DNA of 64,000 nt from Aequorivita aurantiaca (GCF_030410135.1 NZ_JAUGQQ010000003.1:248001-312000); one strand, 5' to 3'; positions 42,888-53,273 are shown, counted from the first letter of the stretch. Made by a program: numbers and translations. The notes: generated from the sequence alone by a model not told the origin.

Positions 42888-44014
42888 TTTTCTGGTTTAG
42901 TGGTTGGCTCCTTTTGAAGGTCGCTATCGGGTTCTTTTTCTGTTCTTAAAACTACAGTACGATACGGAAACGGAATTTCAATTCCTTCACTCTCGAAACG
43001 CATTTTTATACTTTCCAGCAAATCACAGCGCATTTCAAAAGATTCGGAATAGTTTCGCGCCCACGCCCAAGCGCGGACTGTAACGGAGGAATCGTTCAAA
43101 GAAATAAGTGCCGTTTTCACTTTCGGCTTTCCTTCCAAAATGTCACTCGCCGAACGGTTATCGAAAATAAATGGATGGTTTTCGCATTCTTCCTGCATTA
43201 TTTTTTTTGCTAAAGAAATATCGCTGGAATAGGAAATACCGATTTCAATTCTTTCGCAAATTTTCAATTCGCCCAAATCATAATTAATAAGTTTTTCCTT
43301 ATTAATAATTGCATTGGGAATTACGATCATTTTATTTTCGAAATTTCGGATCACCGTGTGCCGAAGGGTAATGTCTACAACCGTCCCAACCATAGTGTCT
43401 GTAACTTTTATAACATCGCCAATTTTAAATGGTTTAAATGAAATGATAAACACCCCGCCCACCAAGTTGGACAATGCTTCCTGTGAAGCCACACCAGCTA
43501 TTAGTGCGATAACACCGGCACCTCCCAGCGCTGTTTGCGCCACTCCTTTCAAAGACGGAAATGCCAAAAGCGCAAAAAGGACTCCCGTAGTATAAATACC
43601 GATAATAGAGATATATCTTAAGAATTTAAAACTAGTGGGGTCTTCCAGATTTGTTATTTTTCGCTTAATACTAACGCGAAACCAAAGATTTGTGGATGCG
43701 GCGCCAGCAATGGTTACCACGGCCACAGTTCCCAAATAAAGAATAAGTTTAAAGTTGTGACGCAACACTTCATACTTTTCTTCATTCACAAAAAGAAAGC
43801 TTAAAAGTATAAGCCCCAAAACCAGCCAAAGTGTATTTAGAATTCGCTTTACCCAGTTTACGGCTCTTGGCTGCACCTCAGGATATTTCCTTTTTTCGTG
43901 TCTTACCAACCAATTGTGCAGCAAATTGGTAAAAAACCGCAATACAAAAATGGCACTAATCACAATTAGTCCATAAATAATATCCGATTTGTAAATTAAT
44001 AAAAGCTCTGACAT
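42884..44014 (-). CDS. Small-conductance mechanosensitive channel (MscS family)
   Basis: 376 residues. Four hydrophobic helices, then the pore helix TM3 as LGGAGVIALIAGVASQEALSN and the beta domain GVFIISFKPFKIGDVIKV with VVDITLRHTVIRNFENKMIVIPN. The C-terminal alpha-beta domain ends FPYRTVVLRTE. It opens under membrane tension to release solutes in osmotic downshift. Larger N-terminus than E. coli MscS. It is transcribed ahead of the coupled YeiH gene. Confidence 0.92.
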   Translation of the reverse strand: MSELLLIYKSDIIYGLIVISAIFVLRFFTNLLHNWLVRHEKRKYPEVQPRAVNWVKRILNTLWLVLGLILLSFLFVNEEKYEVLRHNFKLILYLGTVAVVTIAGAASTNLWFRVSIKRKITNLEDPTSFKFLRYISIIGIYTTGVLFALLAFPSLKGVAQTALGGAGVIALIAGVASQEALSNLVGGVFIISFKPFKIGDVIKVTDTMVGTVVDITLRHTVIRNFENKMIVIPNAIINKEKLINYDLGELKICERIEIGISYSSDISLAKKIMQEECENHPFIFDNRSASDILEGKPKVKTALISLNDSSVTVRAWAWARNYSESFEMRCDLLESIKMRFESEGIEIPFPYRTVVLRTEKEPDSDLQKEPTTKPEN

Positions 44015-44166
44015 AAATCAATAAATGTTAAACAGAATATGTTTGAAAAGCAAAAAATTTAGAATGCACCCAATTCGTTAGTTTTTTTTCACTCATCTAT
44101 ATTCCACATCACCTTTGTCAAAAGTAATCATTAGGTTGGACTGAATATAAAAACAGCCGTAAAGAT

Positions 44167-44196
44167 AAAAGCAATTGCAGTTTGCAATTGCTTTTA
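44167..44196. terminator. Terminator downstream of M16 gene
   Basis: AAAAGCAATTGC AGTTT GCAATTGCTTTT, a perfect hairpin with A/T tracts on both strands. It lies 40 nt past the minus-strand M16 stop. Confidence 0.88.
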
Positions 44197-44236
44197 AATC
44201 TATATTTCTTTATTTTAAAATCTACGTTAATGGGAT

Positions 44237-47017
44237 TTATTCCAAAGGCTTTCCACTTTGGTCCAAGGAGCCTGCCTCAATTATAATCAGTTTGTCAACA
44301 TCAATATATTTTTTTATTGCCGCATTAACCTGTTCTAAAGTAACGGCTTCCAAATCTGTGGGATATTTATAGATATAATCTGGTTCCAAACCTCGTTGCA
44401 CAACAGCCAGAATATTGCTTGCCATTGCTTGCGTGGTGGCCAGACCAATCTTGAAACCACCAATCAAACTGGACTTTTTATCTTTCAATTCCTCCGCGGT
44501 AATCCCGTCTTTTCTCCAGGTCTTTAGCTCTTTCAATGTCGCTTCCTTGCCCGTTGCAGATAATTCCGGATTAAAGGAAGCATTGATAAACCAATAACCA
44601 TCGGCGAAAGTGTAGCCATCCTGCCGGGCTGAAATTCCGTATGTCAGGCCAGCTTCATCGCGCACGGTTTTCATCAATCTGCCCGAGAAACCACCGCCCA
44701 AAATACTGTTGCCAATATAGAATGGAAGGAAATCCGAATCACTGCGGCGTATGCCTGTATATTGGCCGATGAAAAGTTCAGCGCTCGGTTTTTCGGGAAT
44801 GGTTACCACTTTTGAAAGCGCATTACCTTTTTTTACATTGTAATTTTTTTGTGTTCTCTTAATGCCTCCGGTCCAATTTTTAAAACTCTTTGCCAATGAA
44901 TTATATAAGGTTTTTGTATCCACATCACCCACGGCAACAAGATGCAAATCTGCCGGGCCAAAATATTTTTTATGGAATGCCGTAATGTCTTCCAACTTTG
45001 CATTTTTAATATTCTCAATAGTTTTTTCAATGGAAGTTGAATAATTTGGGTGCCCCGGCGGATACAAATTCTGTGTTAAGGCAATGCTTCCCTGGGTTCC
45101 CGGATCGGAAAGACTCTGCTGCATATTGCCGATGTATTGCTGTTTCAACAACTCAAATTCCCTTTCGTCAAAAAGCGGGTAGCGCAATTCTTCGGCCAAC
45201 AATGAAATTACGAAATCAACATCCTGTGAAAGACATTTAAAACTGATGGTCACGTTATCATTATTAGAGCCCACATAAATATCAACCCCCAATTTTTCAA
45301 GCTTTTGCGAAAACTGGAATTTATCGTTTTTTGTAGTTCCCTTGCTCAACATAGAAGTCGTAAGGGTTGGAACCATCTCGTTATTTTTTCCGTCGAAATA
45401 ATCGCCAATAGGGAAACTCGCTGCTACTGTCACGAAGCCTTTGGCACCTGTTTTTTTTGAAATGACATCAATGCCCGCAACTGTTTTTCTTTTGAATTCT
45501 TCGTTGGCAACACTCTTATCCGAAACTGTTATTTTTTCTTCGGAAGCAATAAAAGTTGAAGTATTCACGAACATTTCAGGATTTCTGTAGAAATATTTTC
45601 CGCCTGTTTCCACCGCGCGTTTTGCTTCACCTTCCGCAGATTCCATATTTGAACCGGAACTTTTTGGAATGAAATATCCGGTGGTGCTTTGGTCGGCAAT
45701 CAAATAAGTATTCGCCACTCGCGCCACATCTGCAGCCGTTACTTTTGCCAGCTTTTTGCTCTCGTTAATATAATCCGTCCAATCGCCACCGGCAATATAT
45801 TCTGTCAATTCCGAAGCAATGCTGCCCGAGCCGTCGCGGCCCAAAATGGTTTGTGCATTCAAGTTGGCAATAATCCGGTCAATGTCTGTTTGGGGAATTC
45901 CTTCTTTCTTCACTTTTTCAAGTGTTTCCAAAAGCTTCGCATTCATTTCTTCAGAATTTTTCGAAGGGTCAAAACCCAAATTCACAGAAAACAATCCGTT
46001 TTCCGCAAATTGTGATGCGGATGCAAAGGCGTAATACGTCAGACCGCTATCCACAAATTCCTTGTTCAAAACCGAAGAGGGACCGCTGCCCAAGGCCTCG
46101 GCCAAAACTACCAATGCCGGAACATCCGCGTGCAAAGTGCCCGGAATTTTATAAGCCACTGAAATCACGCTGGTTTCGCCGGCTTTGCTTACCGTAATTT
46201 TTCGGGGGCCGTATTGTGGCGGTTCTTCGGTGTAAGTTTGCGGAATGGCGTTGGTAGCCTTTGGAATTTTTCCGAAGTAGTTGTCCACCAATTCAAAAAG
46301 GTTTTCCTCCTGAAAATCGCCCACAACGGTCAACCACGCGTTGTTTGGCCAATAGTAGGTATCATAAAAATCGCGCAGGACCTGCATCGGCATATTTTCA
46401 ATATCAGATTTCCACCCGATGGTGGAGTGGTGATAGCCGTGCGCCATATAGGCCGTGGCCCAAATTTCTTTGGACAAAAGGGAATTTGGATTATTCTCAC
46501 CGCGTTCAAATTCATTGCGAACTACCGTCATTTCAGCTTCTTTATCCTCTTTCAGCAGAAGCAGATTTCGCATTCTGTCGGCTTCAATTTCAATTGCCAG
46601 TTCTATTTTATCACTCGGAATTGTTTCGTAATAATTCGTACGGTCATTCCACGTGGTGGCGTTCATTTGTGCGCCATAACGGGTCAATTCGGCATCAATG
46701 GAAGTGCCTTTCTTTTTGTTGAACTTTTCCGTTCCCTTAAACATCAAATGTTCCAAAAGATGCGTGGAACCCGTGTTGCCGGGCACTTCGTGCTTTGAAC
46801 CAACCATATAAACCATTTGCACGGTAACTACCGGCGCGGCATTGTCCTGCACCAGCAAAATTTTCATGCCATTGGGCGTATAAAGAAATTCTTCAACCCC
46901 CTCTAATTCCTGGACTTTTTTAAATTTGGAATTTGTTGTTTGCGCAACTGCCGATAGCTGCACCGCGAATAATGATAGCAAAAGCGGCAATGTTTTACTG
47001 AAATTTATTTTTTTCAT
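44237..47017 (-). CDS. M16-family zinc metallopeptidase, two-domain, exported
   Basis: 926 residues, two fused M16 (insulinase-like) units. Signal peptide MKKINFSKTLPLLLSLFAVQ. The first unit has the inverted zinc motif HLLEH at residues 86-90 and the distal Glu in TVVRNEFERG. The second unit (from about residue 500) keeps the fold, including GNSILGGGFSGRLMKTVRDE, but not the HxxEH motif, as in this family. It degrades peptides in the periplasm. It follows TlpA, SusD and SusC on the same strand, so it may digest peptides brought in by that transporter. Terminator at 44167. Confidence 0.93.
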   Translation of the reverse strand: MKKINFSKTLPLLLSLFAVQLSAVAQTTNSKFKKVQELEGVEEFLYTPNGMKILLVQDNAAPVVTVQMVYMVGSKHEVPGNTGSTHLLEHLMFKGTEKFNKKKGTSIDAELTRYGAQMNATTWNDRTNYYETIPSDKIELAIEIEADRMRNLLLLKEDKEAEMTVVRNEFERGENNPNSLLSKEIWATAYMAHGYHHSTIGWKSDIENMPMQVLRDFYDTYYWPNNAWLTVVGDFQEENLFELVDNYFGKIPKATNAIPQTYTEEPPQYGPRKITVSKAGETSVISVAYKIPGTLHADVPALVVLAEALGSGPSSVLNKEFVDSGLTYYAFASASQFAENGLFSVNLGFDPSKNSEEMNAKLLETLEKVKKEGIPQTDIDRIIANLNAQTILGRDGSGSIASELTEYIAGGDWTDYINESKKLAKVTAADVARVANTYLIADQSTTGYFIPKSSGSNMESAEGEAKRAVETGGKYFYRNPEMFVNTSTFIASEEKITVSDKSVANEEFKRKTVAGIDVISKKTGAKGFVTVAASFPIGDYFDGKNNEMVPTLTTSMLSKGTTKNDKFQFSQKLEKLGVDIYVGSNNDNVTISFKCLSQDVDFVISLLAEELRYPLFDEREFELLKQQYIGNMQQSLSDPGTQGSIALTQNLYPPGHPNYSTSIEKTIENIKNAKLEDITAFHKKYFGPADLHLVAVGDVDTKTLYNSLAKSFKNWTGGIKRTQKNYNVKKGNALSKVVTIPEKPSAELFIGQYTGIRRSDSDFLPFYIGNSILGGGFSGRLMKTVRDEAGLTYGISARQDGYTFADGYWFINASFNPELSATGKEATLKELKTWRKDGITAEELKDKKSSLIGGFKIGLATTQAMASNILAVVQRGLEPDYIYKYPTDLEAVTLEQVNAAIKKYIDVDKLIIIEAGSLDQSGKPLE

Positions 47018-47074
47018 TTCGAAATTTTAGAATTAAAATATAAGTAGTGCTTTATGTTTATTTGATTAGAATTT

Positions 47075-47110
47075 TAAAAAAGGGCCGCCGAAATAATTTT
47101 CTTTGGCCCC
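47075..47110 (-). terminator. Terminator or attenuator between TlpA and M16 genes
   Basis: On the minus strand GGGGCC, loop, GGCCC, then U6 (A-run at 47075-47081 on the plus strand). The stem is short but GC-rich. It would reduce read-through into the M16 gene. Confidence 0.6.
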
Positions 47111-47191
47111 GATTTTCGCAATTCCGGGAAAAAAATCAAGGAACAATCCCGAAAAAACTAACTAACCAACTAAAAACAAATCAAGAAAAAT

Positions 47192-48223
47192 TTAAATATT
47201 GAGTGAGGAAAAAAGTTCCTTCAATCGTGGTTCCGATGGCCTTGGCGCATCGTAGCTCACAATATTTCCCTGCGGATCCAAAAGGATAAATCGCGGAATG
47301 CCTTGGATGAAATAATCTTGAATGAATTTTGAATCAATCTCATTATCGGCCAAAAGTTGGGTGCCGTGCAATTCCTTTTCAACGATCATTTTTCGCCATT
47401 TTTCCTCATCCTTTTTTCGGTCAATGGAAATGCCCACAAAATGGATGTTCTTACCTTCATACTCCTTTTCAATCTGGTTCATATAAGGCATTTCATAAAC
47501 GCACGGAACGCACCACGTGGCCCAAACATCTATGTAAACATATTTTCCCTTAAAATCTGCTAGTGAACTTTTTCCTCCCTTGTAGTTCACGTAATCCGTA
47601 AATTGTGGCGAAGGCATTCCCGCTCCCAAGGCCGCGTTTATCTGTAATTGCTGCTCGTGTTGCGCTTGAATATCCTTTTCAAACTGGGCAATACTTTCTT
47701 TTTCGGAAGCTATAAAAGCGGTGTCCAATGCTACATTTTTATCGTCCAATTTTTGAATTAAATCCTTTGTATAAGCTGAAGTTTTTGTATCGAAAGCATT
47801 GTTTTCAAGACCAAGGTATTCCTTGTAATCCTCACCCATCAATTCGCTACTTTTTTTGGTTTTGTATCTGAGAAAATTATTTTCTTCGGAACCTTTTCCA
47901 GAATAAGCAATGGTTTCCGAGATTTTATTTCCATCAAAATTTATTTCGATATCCATATTATTGGCGATATAAAGATTGAATACATTGTTATAAACTGCCG
48001 TATAATATGCAGGTTCCTTCAATTTTAAGGTATCTCGGAAAGTACCGTTTTCGTCCACTTTTAATATGACAGATTCCGAAGAAACAGGGTCGTAAAGACG
48101 CAAATCGATTTTTTCAATTGGGTTTGTAATTTTTCCGTGGATAACGGCGTAATCCCGTGGCGGTTGTTCCTGTTTACAGGCCACGAAAAGGCAAATTATG
48201 GCAATTAGAAAAAGATTTTTCAT
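47192..48223 (-). CDS. TlpA-like thiol-disulfide oxidoreductase lipoprotein
   Basis: 343 residues. Lipoprotein signal with the lipid-anchored Cys at residue 16 (CLFVAC). An N-terminal DUF4369-like domain of about 190 residues (AVIHGKITNPIEKIDLRLYD) is followed by a thioredoxin-fold domain with CxxC in WATWCVPCVYEMPYM and the cis-Pro region GIPRFILLDPQG. Periplasmic, reducing role expected. Located between SusD and M16 in the same orientation; such TlpA proteins often accompany SusCD loci in this phylum. Confidence 0.92.
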   Translation of the reverse strand: MKNLFLIAIICLFVACKQEQPPRDYAVIHGKITNPIEKIDLRLYDPVSSESVILKVDENGTFRDTLKLKEPAYYTAVYNNVFNLYIANNMDIEINFDGNKISETIAYSGKGSEENNFLRYKTKKSSELMGEDYKEYLGLENNAFDTKTSAYTKDLIQKLDDKNVALDTAFIASEKESIAQFEKDIQAQHEQQLQINAALGAGMPSPQFTDYVNYKGGKSSLADFKGKYVYIDVWATWCVPCVYEMPYMNQIEKEYEGKNIHFVGISIDRKKDEEKWRKMIVEKELHGTQLLADNEIDSKFIQDYFIQGIPRFILLDPQGNIVSYDAPRPSEPRLKELFSSLNI

Positions 48224-48270
48224 TTGAATGTTTTTTTAGATTTATATTCTTCTGAAATAAATGATGAAAG

Positions 48271-48344
48271 TGTCAGCTCAGGTGCAGTCGAGAATTTTAA
48301 ACATTTCAACATTAATTGAAGTCTCGACTGCGCACAACCTGACA
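48271..48344. repeat. 23-bp imperfect inverted repeat
   Basis: Left arm 48271-48293 and right arm 48322-48344 match at 18 of 23 positions; both carry GCAGTCGAGA or its complement. The 28-bp loop is AT-rich. It lies between the SusD stop and the TlpA start. The GCAGTCGAGA core resembles a palindromic repeat I have seen dispersed in flavobacterial genomes. It may also act as a transcript stem. Confidence 0.75.
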
Positions 48345-48347
48345 GTT

Positions 48348-49763
48348 TTAATATCCCGGATTTTGGATTAAGGAATTATTTCCAATCAATACTTCGGAAG
48401 GAATGGGCAGTATAAATTTATCTTCCGACGTTAGGGTCGGTTTTATAGCTGAAGCATCCAAATTGCCCAAAACATCATACCGAATCAGATCAAAAAGTGG
48501 TTCGCCATTTTCAAAGAAAAGTTCCAAAAGTTTTTCTTGTCGAATATCTTCCAACAACGTGGGAATATCAATAAATTCCTTGGGTTCCACGCCTGCCCTG
48601 TCACGAATAGTGTTCAAACTTAAAAGCGCGATTCCGGTATCGCCACCCGCCCGTATCAATGCCTCGGCATGGATTAAGTACATTTCTGCCATCCTCAAAT
48701 GATAGATTGTATTGTTCTGCGAGGCGGTGTTCGACGCAAAGGGATATTTTCCCTGAGCATTCACACCTTGGGTTTCCTCGGAATATGCGAAGCCGAAACG
48801 GGGGTCATAATTTGAACCGGCACCCAATAAATCGCCGTCATTCGGAGCGCCAATTTGTGCATCGGCCAAGGAGCGCAAGTTTTCGCTATATGTGGTTCGA
48901 TTTATCAAATTCATATTGCTTCCGCCTTCTGCGCCCGGCCCGGAAAATGGAGCGAAAATTACTTCGGGTGAATAGAACTGGTTTTGAAAAATATCGGCAT
49001 AATTGAATTCCAGTGCGTAGCCTTCGCCATTATTTATCACTTCCTCCGCGAGCGCCGCAGCCTCGGCGTATTTACCTTCGTATAATTTCACTTTTGCCAG
49101 CAATGCCTTTGCAGCAAGGCTTCCGCTATAAAAATGTTCAACGAATATGGGACCATTGGCAGCGGCAAATTCCAAATCGGCCACAATTAAGTTATAGGTT
49201 TCCTGAACGGAATTTCTCGGTTTAGATTCCAATTCCGAAGAAAAAGTGGTTCTTAAAACCACACCAAAGCTTGAATTTACATCGTAATACTGACCGAAAT
49301 AGCGAAGCAAATTAAAATATGCAAACGCTCGTTGGAATTTTGTCTCGGAAATCATTTCTGCTTTGCGTTCATCAGAAATTCCCACGGCTTTTCCGGCCTC
49401 CAATTCCTCAATCAAAAAGTTGGCAGAATTGATAATTTTATATTCAGCGTTGTAAAGATTGGTCATAAATCTATTTTCAACGGGCACTTCATTTGTGTCA
49501 AAGCCTGCGCTACCACTTAGGCCATTGCCTATTAATCCTTCATTGCCGTAACCAGCCAAATAAAGTGGAAATGAGCTAACGTCAAAAGCGCGGCCTAAAT
49601 CATAAACGCCATTTAATACCTGTTGTGCCGAGGCTTCATCGCGAATCGTATTTTCAACCGTCAGTTTGTTGATTGGCTCAATGTCATCAATACTGCAGCT
49701 GGAGATGGAAACCGCAACCGCAAGTATCAGTATTTTGTGAAATGTATTTCTATATTTTTTCAT
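48348..49763 (-). CDS. SusD/RagB-family nutrient-binding lipoprotein
   Basis: 471 residues. Lipoprotein signal with SSC at about residue 23. The tetratricopeptide-like SusD N-terminal half (VLNGVYDLGRAFDV, KAEMISETKFQRAFAYFNLLRYFG) and the C-terminal RagB/SusD domain (HLRMAEMYLIHAEALIRAGG, NTIRDRAG, EKLLELFFENGEPLFDLIRY, FILPIPSEVLIGNNSL). It binds the substrate at the cell surface beside SusC. It is 12 bp downstream of the SusC stop, so coupled. Confidence 0.95.
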   Translation of the reverse strand: MKKYRNTFHKILILAVAVSISSCSIDDIEPINKLTVENTIRDEASAQQVLNGVYDLGRAFDVSSFPLYLAGYGNEGLIGNGLSGSAGFDTNEVPVENRFMTNLYNAEYKIINSANFLIEELEAGKAVGISDERKAEMISETKFQRAFAYFNLLRYFGQYYDVNSSFGVVLRTTFSSELESKPRNSVQETYNLIVADLEFAAANGPIFVEHFYSGSLAAKALLAKVKLYEGKYAEAAALAEEVINNGEGYALEFNYADIFQNQFYSPEVIFAPFSGPGAEGGSNMNLINRTTYSENLRSLADAQIGAPNDGDLLGAGSNYDPRFGFAYSEETQGVNAQGKYPFASNTASQNNTIYHLRMAEMYLIHAEALIRAGGDTGIALLSLNTIRDRAGVEPKEFIDIPTLLEDIRQEKLLELFFENGEPLFDLIRYDVLGNLDASAIKPTLTSEDKFILPIPSEVLIGNNSLIQNPGY

Positions 49764-49775
49764 CTGTTTCGTTTT

Positions 49776-52700
49776 TTAGAATTGAAGTTGAACTCCAATT
49801 GAGAATGATTTTGACAATGGGTATGGGTCTTCAGCATTTACTTGGTCCACAATGGATCCTCTTTCGGAAAGAGTTTCAGGGTCCAATCCGGGCCATTTTG
49901 TCCACGTGGCCAGATTACTGGCGGTAAGCATCAGCCTTGCGCTGTCCAATCCAACTTTTTCCATTAAATAGGAATCGAAATTATAGGCCAACTGCAAACT
50001 TTTCAATCTTAAATAGGAAGTATCGAAAAGGTATCGGTCGGAAATCCTGCCGCTGCCCGAGGGATCCGTATAAAGTGCACGGGCGTAGCGGGCATCGGGG
50101 TTTTCCGGTGTCCAAGTATTGAGCGCATATTCGCTGTATTTATTTTCACCCAAACTGTTATAGGTTCCAAAAGCAACGCCGTCCCAAATGGTTTCTGCGC
50201 CAACTGAATATTGCAATAACGCGGAAAGACTAAAGGCTTTATAGGTAAATGTGTTTGAAATTCCTCCAAAATAGTCAGGCTCAATGCTACCGATTATTGT
50301 TCTGTCATCGGACGTTATTTCGCCATCGCCATTGATGTCCTCAAACATATAATCGCCAGCACCCGTTGAAAATTGGTCGTAAAAGCCACTTGGCGAATTT
50401 GCGTTTAATACATCTACCTCTTCCTGATTTTGGAAGATTTTAACCACTTTGTAACCTTTAATAGTTCCAACTGGTTCGCCTTCCACATAATAATCCAGAA
50501 GGAAGGGATCGATGGTTGCGCCTTTTAATTTATCCAATTTGTTTCGGTTTAAGGCCCAGTTCACAGTGGTGCTCCAAGTGAAATTTTCGGTGCGGATAAT
50601 ATCCCCGCCAAGGCTTACTTCAATTCCTTTATTTGAAACATCCAAAAAGTTTGAGAAATAAGTGTTCGGTCCAAGTTCCAATGGAAAAGGCGTGCGCACT
50701 AAGGCATCTTCGGTTTTTCGGGTGTAGGCATCAACACTTCCACGAAGTCTTGAATTGAAAAATGCGAAATCCAACCCTAGGTTTATTTCTTCGGTGGATT
50801 CCCAACCTATATTCTCATTTGGAAAATTATTGGATGGAACTACTGCCGAGCCTCCGTTGTAGATATCGCTCGCAGTGGTTTCAAAAAATTGTAGGTATGC
50901 AAAGTCGGCAACATTGGTAGAACCCACGCGCCCAATACTGGCGCGAAGTTTAAAATTATTTATTTTTTCATTTCCGTATAAAAAGCTTTCATTCGCAATG
51001 TTCCAACTTGCCGAAAGCGATGGGAAATAGGCGCGTTGATTTTCAGGGCCAAATTTTGAGGATTTGTCAGTTCTGAAATTTAGCGTGGCACTGAATCGGT
51101 TTTTATAATCATAGGTCAATCGGGAAAATATTGAGTTTAATCCAGTTTCCAATCGATTGCTCGTATAGCCCAAAACCGACTCTGCCGAGGAAGCATTTAT
51201 CAAAACCTCATCATCCGGAAAACCTGCGTAAAATTGGCTTGAGTTATCGAAATTAGTTCTTTCGTAAGCCAAACCTGCCAATAGATTGAAATGGTGATCG
51301 GACAATTTAAAGTCATAATTGGCAGTGAGGTTTGTGGTCACATTTGAAACTAAACCATCCGCTTCACTTAAAAATGAATCATTCGGGAAAACCACGAAAT
51401 CTGTTTGGGTGATTTTTGGTGTAAAGATGCTACTGGTATTGTAGAAAACCGCTGCATTAACATCGGCTTTTACCTTTAGGTTTTTAAGGGGTTCAATCTG
51501 TAAATATGTGTTCCCTATAAAATTATAGGTTTTTTCGTTATTTTTATTTTGAAGACGCATTAAAGGGTTTGGTTCCAAAGTTTCAAATCCATAGGTAAAA
51601 TCCGGCTGACCTTGAAATTGTCCAAATTCATCATAAACAGGGAGGTCCGGGCGCGCCCTAGCGATGGAAGTATTTACAGTGTACTGGCCAATGCCCTCAT
51701 CCTCACCTGAATTTGCCTCGGTGTGGCTTACGTTTGCAGATCCACCAATTTTGATGTATTGCGTTACATCACTATCGAGGGAAAGACTTAAGTTATATTG
51801 TTGCAATTCGTCCCTTACGGTAAGGCCTTCTTGGTCAATTGCAGAAAGACTTAAGGAATAATTCGTTTTGTTACTGCCACCATTGATGCTGAAATTTGCT
51901 TGTTTGGTAATTGCCATATCCCGAAAAACTATGTCATTCCAATCGGTATCGGCATTTCCGAAATAATCCTCCCGAAGTCCGTCGTAATTCACCATAAATG
52001 TATTGAAGTCCAATTCTACATTGCCAATGTTTGCAAGATCGAAAGCGAAAAATGGATCCAATTGGCCGGCGTTCATCGCGTTTACGCTGTTGCTAATCAA
52101 TTGGTCGTAAAAACTTTTATATTGATTCGCATTCAAAACATTCACATTGTTAATAGGATGCGCGATTGTAGTGGCAGTGGAGAAGCTTATGGTAGGTTTC
52201 TGATCACGTTTTCCACGCTTTGTTTGCACAATGATTACCCCATTTGCGCCTCGCGAACCATAAATGGAAGTAGCAGCGGCATCCTTCAGAATATCGAAAC
52301 TTTCAATATCATTTGGATTGATTGTCAAGAGCGGATTTGCGCCGCCAATTGCATCAATGTTGAAAGGAACCCCGTCAATAACATATAACGGTTGGTTTAA
52401 GCCATATGAAGAAAGTGGCGATGTAATTCCGCGAATGTTCAAACGCACCGGTGAACCTAAACGGCCGCTGCCCTGAGACACTTGCACCCCTTTCACCAAA
52501 CCTCCCAAAGCACGATCAAAACCTATATTTCCAACTGAGGATTGAACAATTTCTTCAGTTTTTACCGAAGAAACGGCCCCAGTTACGTTTTCGCGTTTTT
52601 GCTCGCCATAGCCAATAAGGACGACCTCGTCCAATTGACTGAAATCTTCGGTCAGCACCAAGTTTACGATATTATTCCCGTTTACTACGAAGCGTTCTGT

Positions 52701-53273
52701 TTTATAGCCAAGGGAAGAAAAAACCAGCACATTTTCGCCCTCATCCAAAGTAATTTTGAACTGCCCGTCGAAATTAGTAACCGTCCCTTTGCTCGTACCC
52801 TCAATCAACACGGTTACGCCCGCCAAGGGCATTCCGCTTTTATCGGTAATGGTACCCGAAACAGGCTGTTGTTGGGCCGACGCGGATATTATATTTTGGA
52901 CTGCGCTTTTTTCAGCTTTTTTTAGAATTATTTGGTTGCCCAAAATCTGATAGGAAATTTCGCTGTTGTTGAAAAGGTTTTGAAGCACTTCCAAAACGGG
53001 TTTATCTTCTGCCGTGAAAACAACTTTCTTTCTAACGTCCACGTCATTTCGGTTGTAAAAAAAATGGAAGTCGGTTTGGTCTTCAATTATTTGAAAAACC
53101 TGGGTCAGCGGAATTCCGTTGGCCGAAATGGATACATTTTTTCCCTGGCCGTAGCTGGTAGCAGCATGCATCTGTATAATACTGACGAGCAAAAATGTAA
53201 GGAAAAGTTTCATTTTTAAATGATTGGTGTTGAAAATGCACGTGAGCACACCTTTTGTCGGTTCATTTTTCAT
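49776..53273 (-). CDS. SusC/RagA TonB-dependent transporter with STN domain
   Basis: 1165 residues. The N-terminus MKNEPTKGVLTC.. precedes a signal peptide (MKLFLTFLLVSIIQMHAATS), so the mature start is likely around residue 45. An STN/FecA-signalling domain (NDVDVRKKVVFTAEDKPVLEV) is followed by a CarboxypepD_reg domain (VSGTITDKSGMPLAGVTV), TonB-dependent plug (VLIGYGEQKRENVTG, SPLSSYGLNQPLYVIDGVPF) and the 22-strand barrel ending GVQLQF. It imports an oligomer across the outer membrane and its STN domain signals FecR. Confidence 0.95.
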   Translation of the reverse strand: MKNEPTKGVLTCIFNTNHLKMKLFLTFLLVSIIQMHAATSYGQGKNVSISANGIPLTQVFQIIEDQTDFHFFYNRNDVDVRKKVVFTAEDKPVLEVLQNLFNNSEISYQILGNQIILKKAEKSAVQNIISASAQQQPVSGTITDKSGMPLAGVTVLIEGTSKGTVTNFDGQFKITLDEGENVLVFSSLGYKTERFVVNGNNIVNLVLTEDFSQLDEVVLIGYGEQKRENVTGAVSSVKTEEIVQSSVGNIGFDRALGGLVKGVQVSQGSGRLGSPVRLNIRGITSPLSSYGLNQPLYVIDGVPFNIDAIGGANPLLTINPNDIESFDILKDAAATSIYGSRGANGVIIVQTKRGKRDQKPTISFSTATTIAHPINNVNVLNANQYKSFYDQLISNSVNAMNAGQLDPFFAFDLANIGNVELDFNTFMVNYDGLREDYFGNADTDWNDIVFRDMAITKQANFSINGGSNKTNYSLSLSAIDQEGLTVRDELQQYNLSLSLDSDVTQYIKIGGSANVSHTEANSGEDEGIGQYTVNTSIARARPDLPVYDEFGQFQGQPDFTYGFETLEPNPLMRLQNKNNEKTYNFIGNTYLQIEPLKNLKVKADVNAAVFYNTSSIFTPKITQTDFVVFPNDSFLSEADGLVSNVTTNLTANYDFKLSDHHFNLLAGLAYERTNFDNSSQFYAGFPDDEVLINASSAESVLGYTSNRLETGLNSIFSRLTYDYKNRFSATLNFRTDKSSKFGPENQRAYFPSLSASWNIANESFLYGNEKINNFKLRASIGRVGSTNVADFAYLQFFETTASDIYNGGSAVVPSNNFPNENIGWESTEEINLGLDFAFFNSRLRGSVDAYTRKTEDALVRTPFPLELGPNTYFSNFLDVSNKGIEVSLGGDIIRTENFTWSTTVNWALNRNKLDKLKGATIDPFLLDYYVEGEPVGTIKGYKVVKIFQNQEEVDVLNANSPSGFYDQFSTGAGDYMFEDINGDGEITSDDRTIIGSIEPDYFGGISNTFTYKAFSLSALLQYSVGAETIWDGVAFGTYNSLGENKYSEYALNTWTPENPDARYARALYTDPSGSGRISDRYLFDTSYLRLKSLQLAYNFDSYLMEKVGLDSARLMLTASNLATWTKWPGLDPETLSERGSIVDQVNAEDPYPLSKSFSIGVQLQF

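Noticed and set aside
46214-46798. Long plus-strand frame (194 codons) opposite the M16 gene
   Set aside because: It lies entirely antisense to a confirmed two-domain M16 protease. Its protein has no family pattern, and its composition mirrors the complementary strand.
51900-52388. Plus-strand frame of 162 codons opposite SusC
   Set aside because: Antisense to the SusC barrel and plug with no recognisable motif; a shadow of codon bias.
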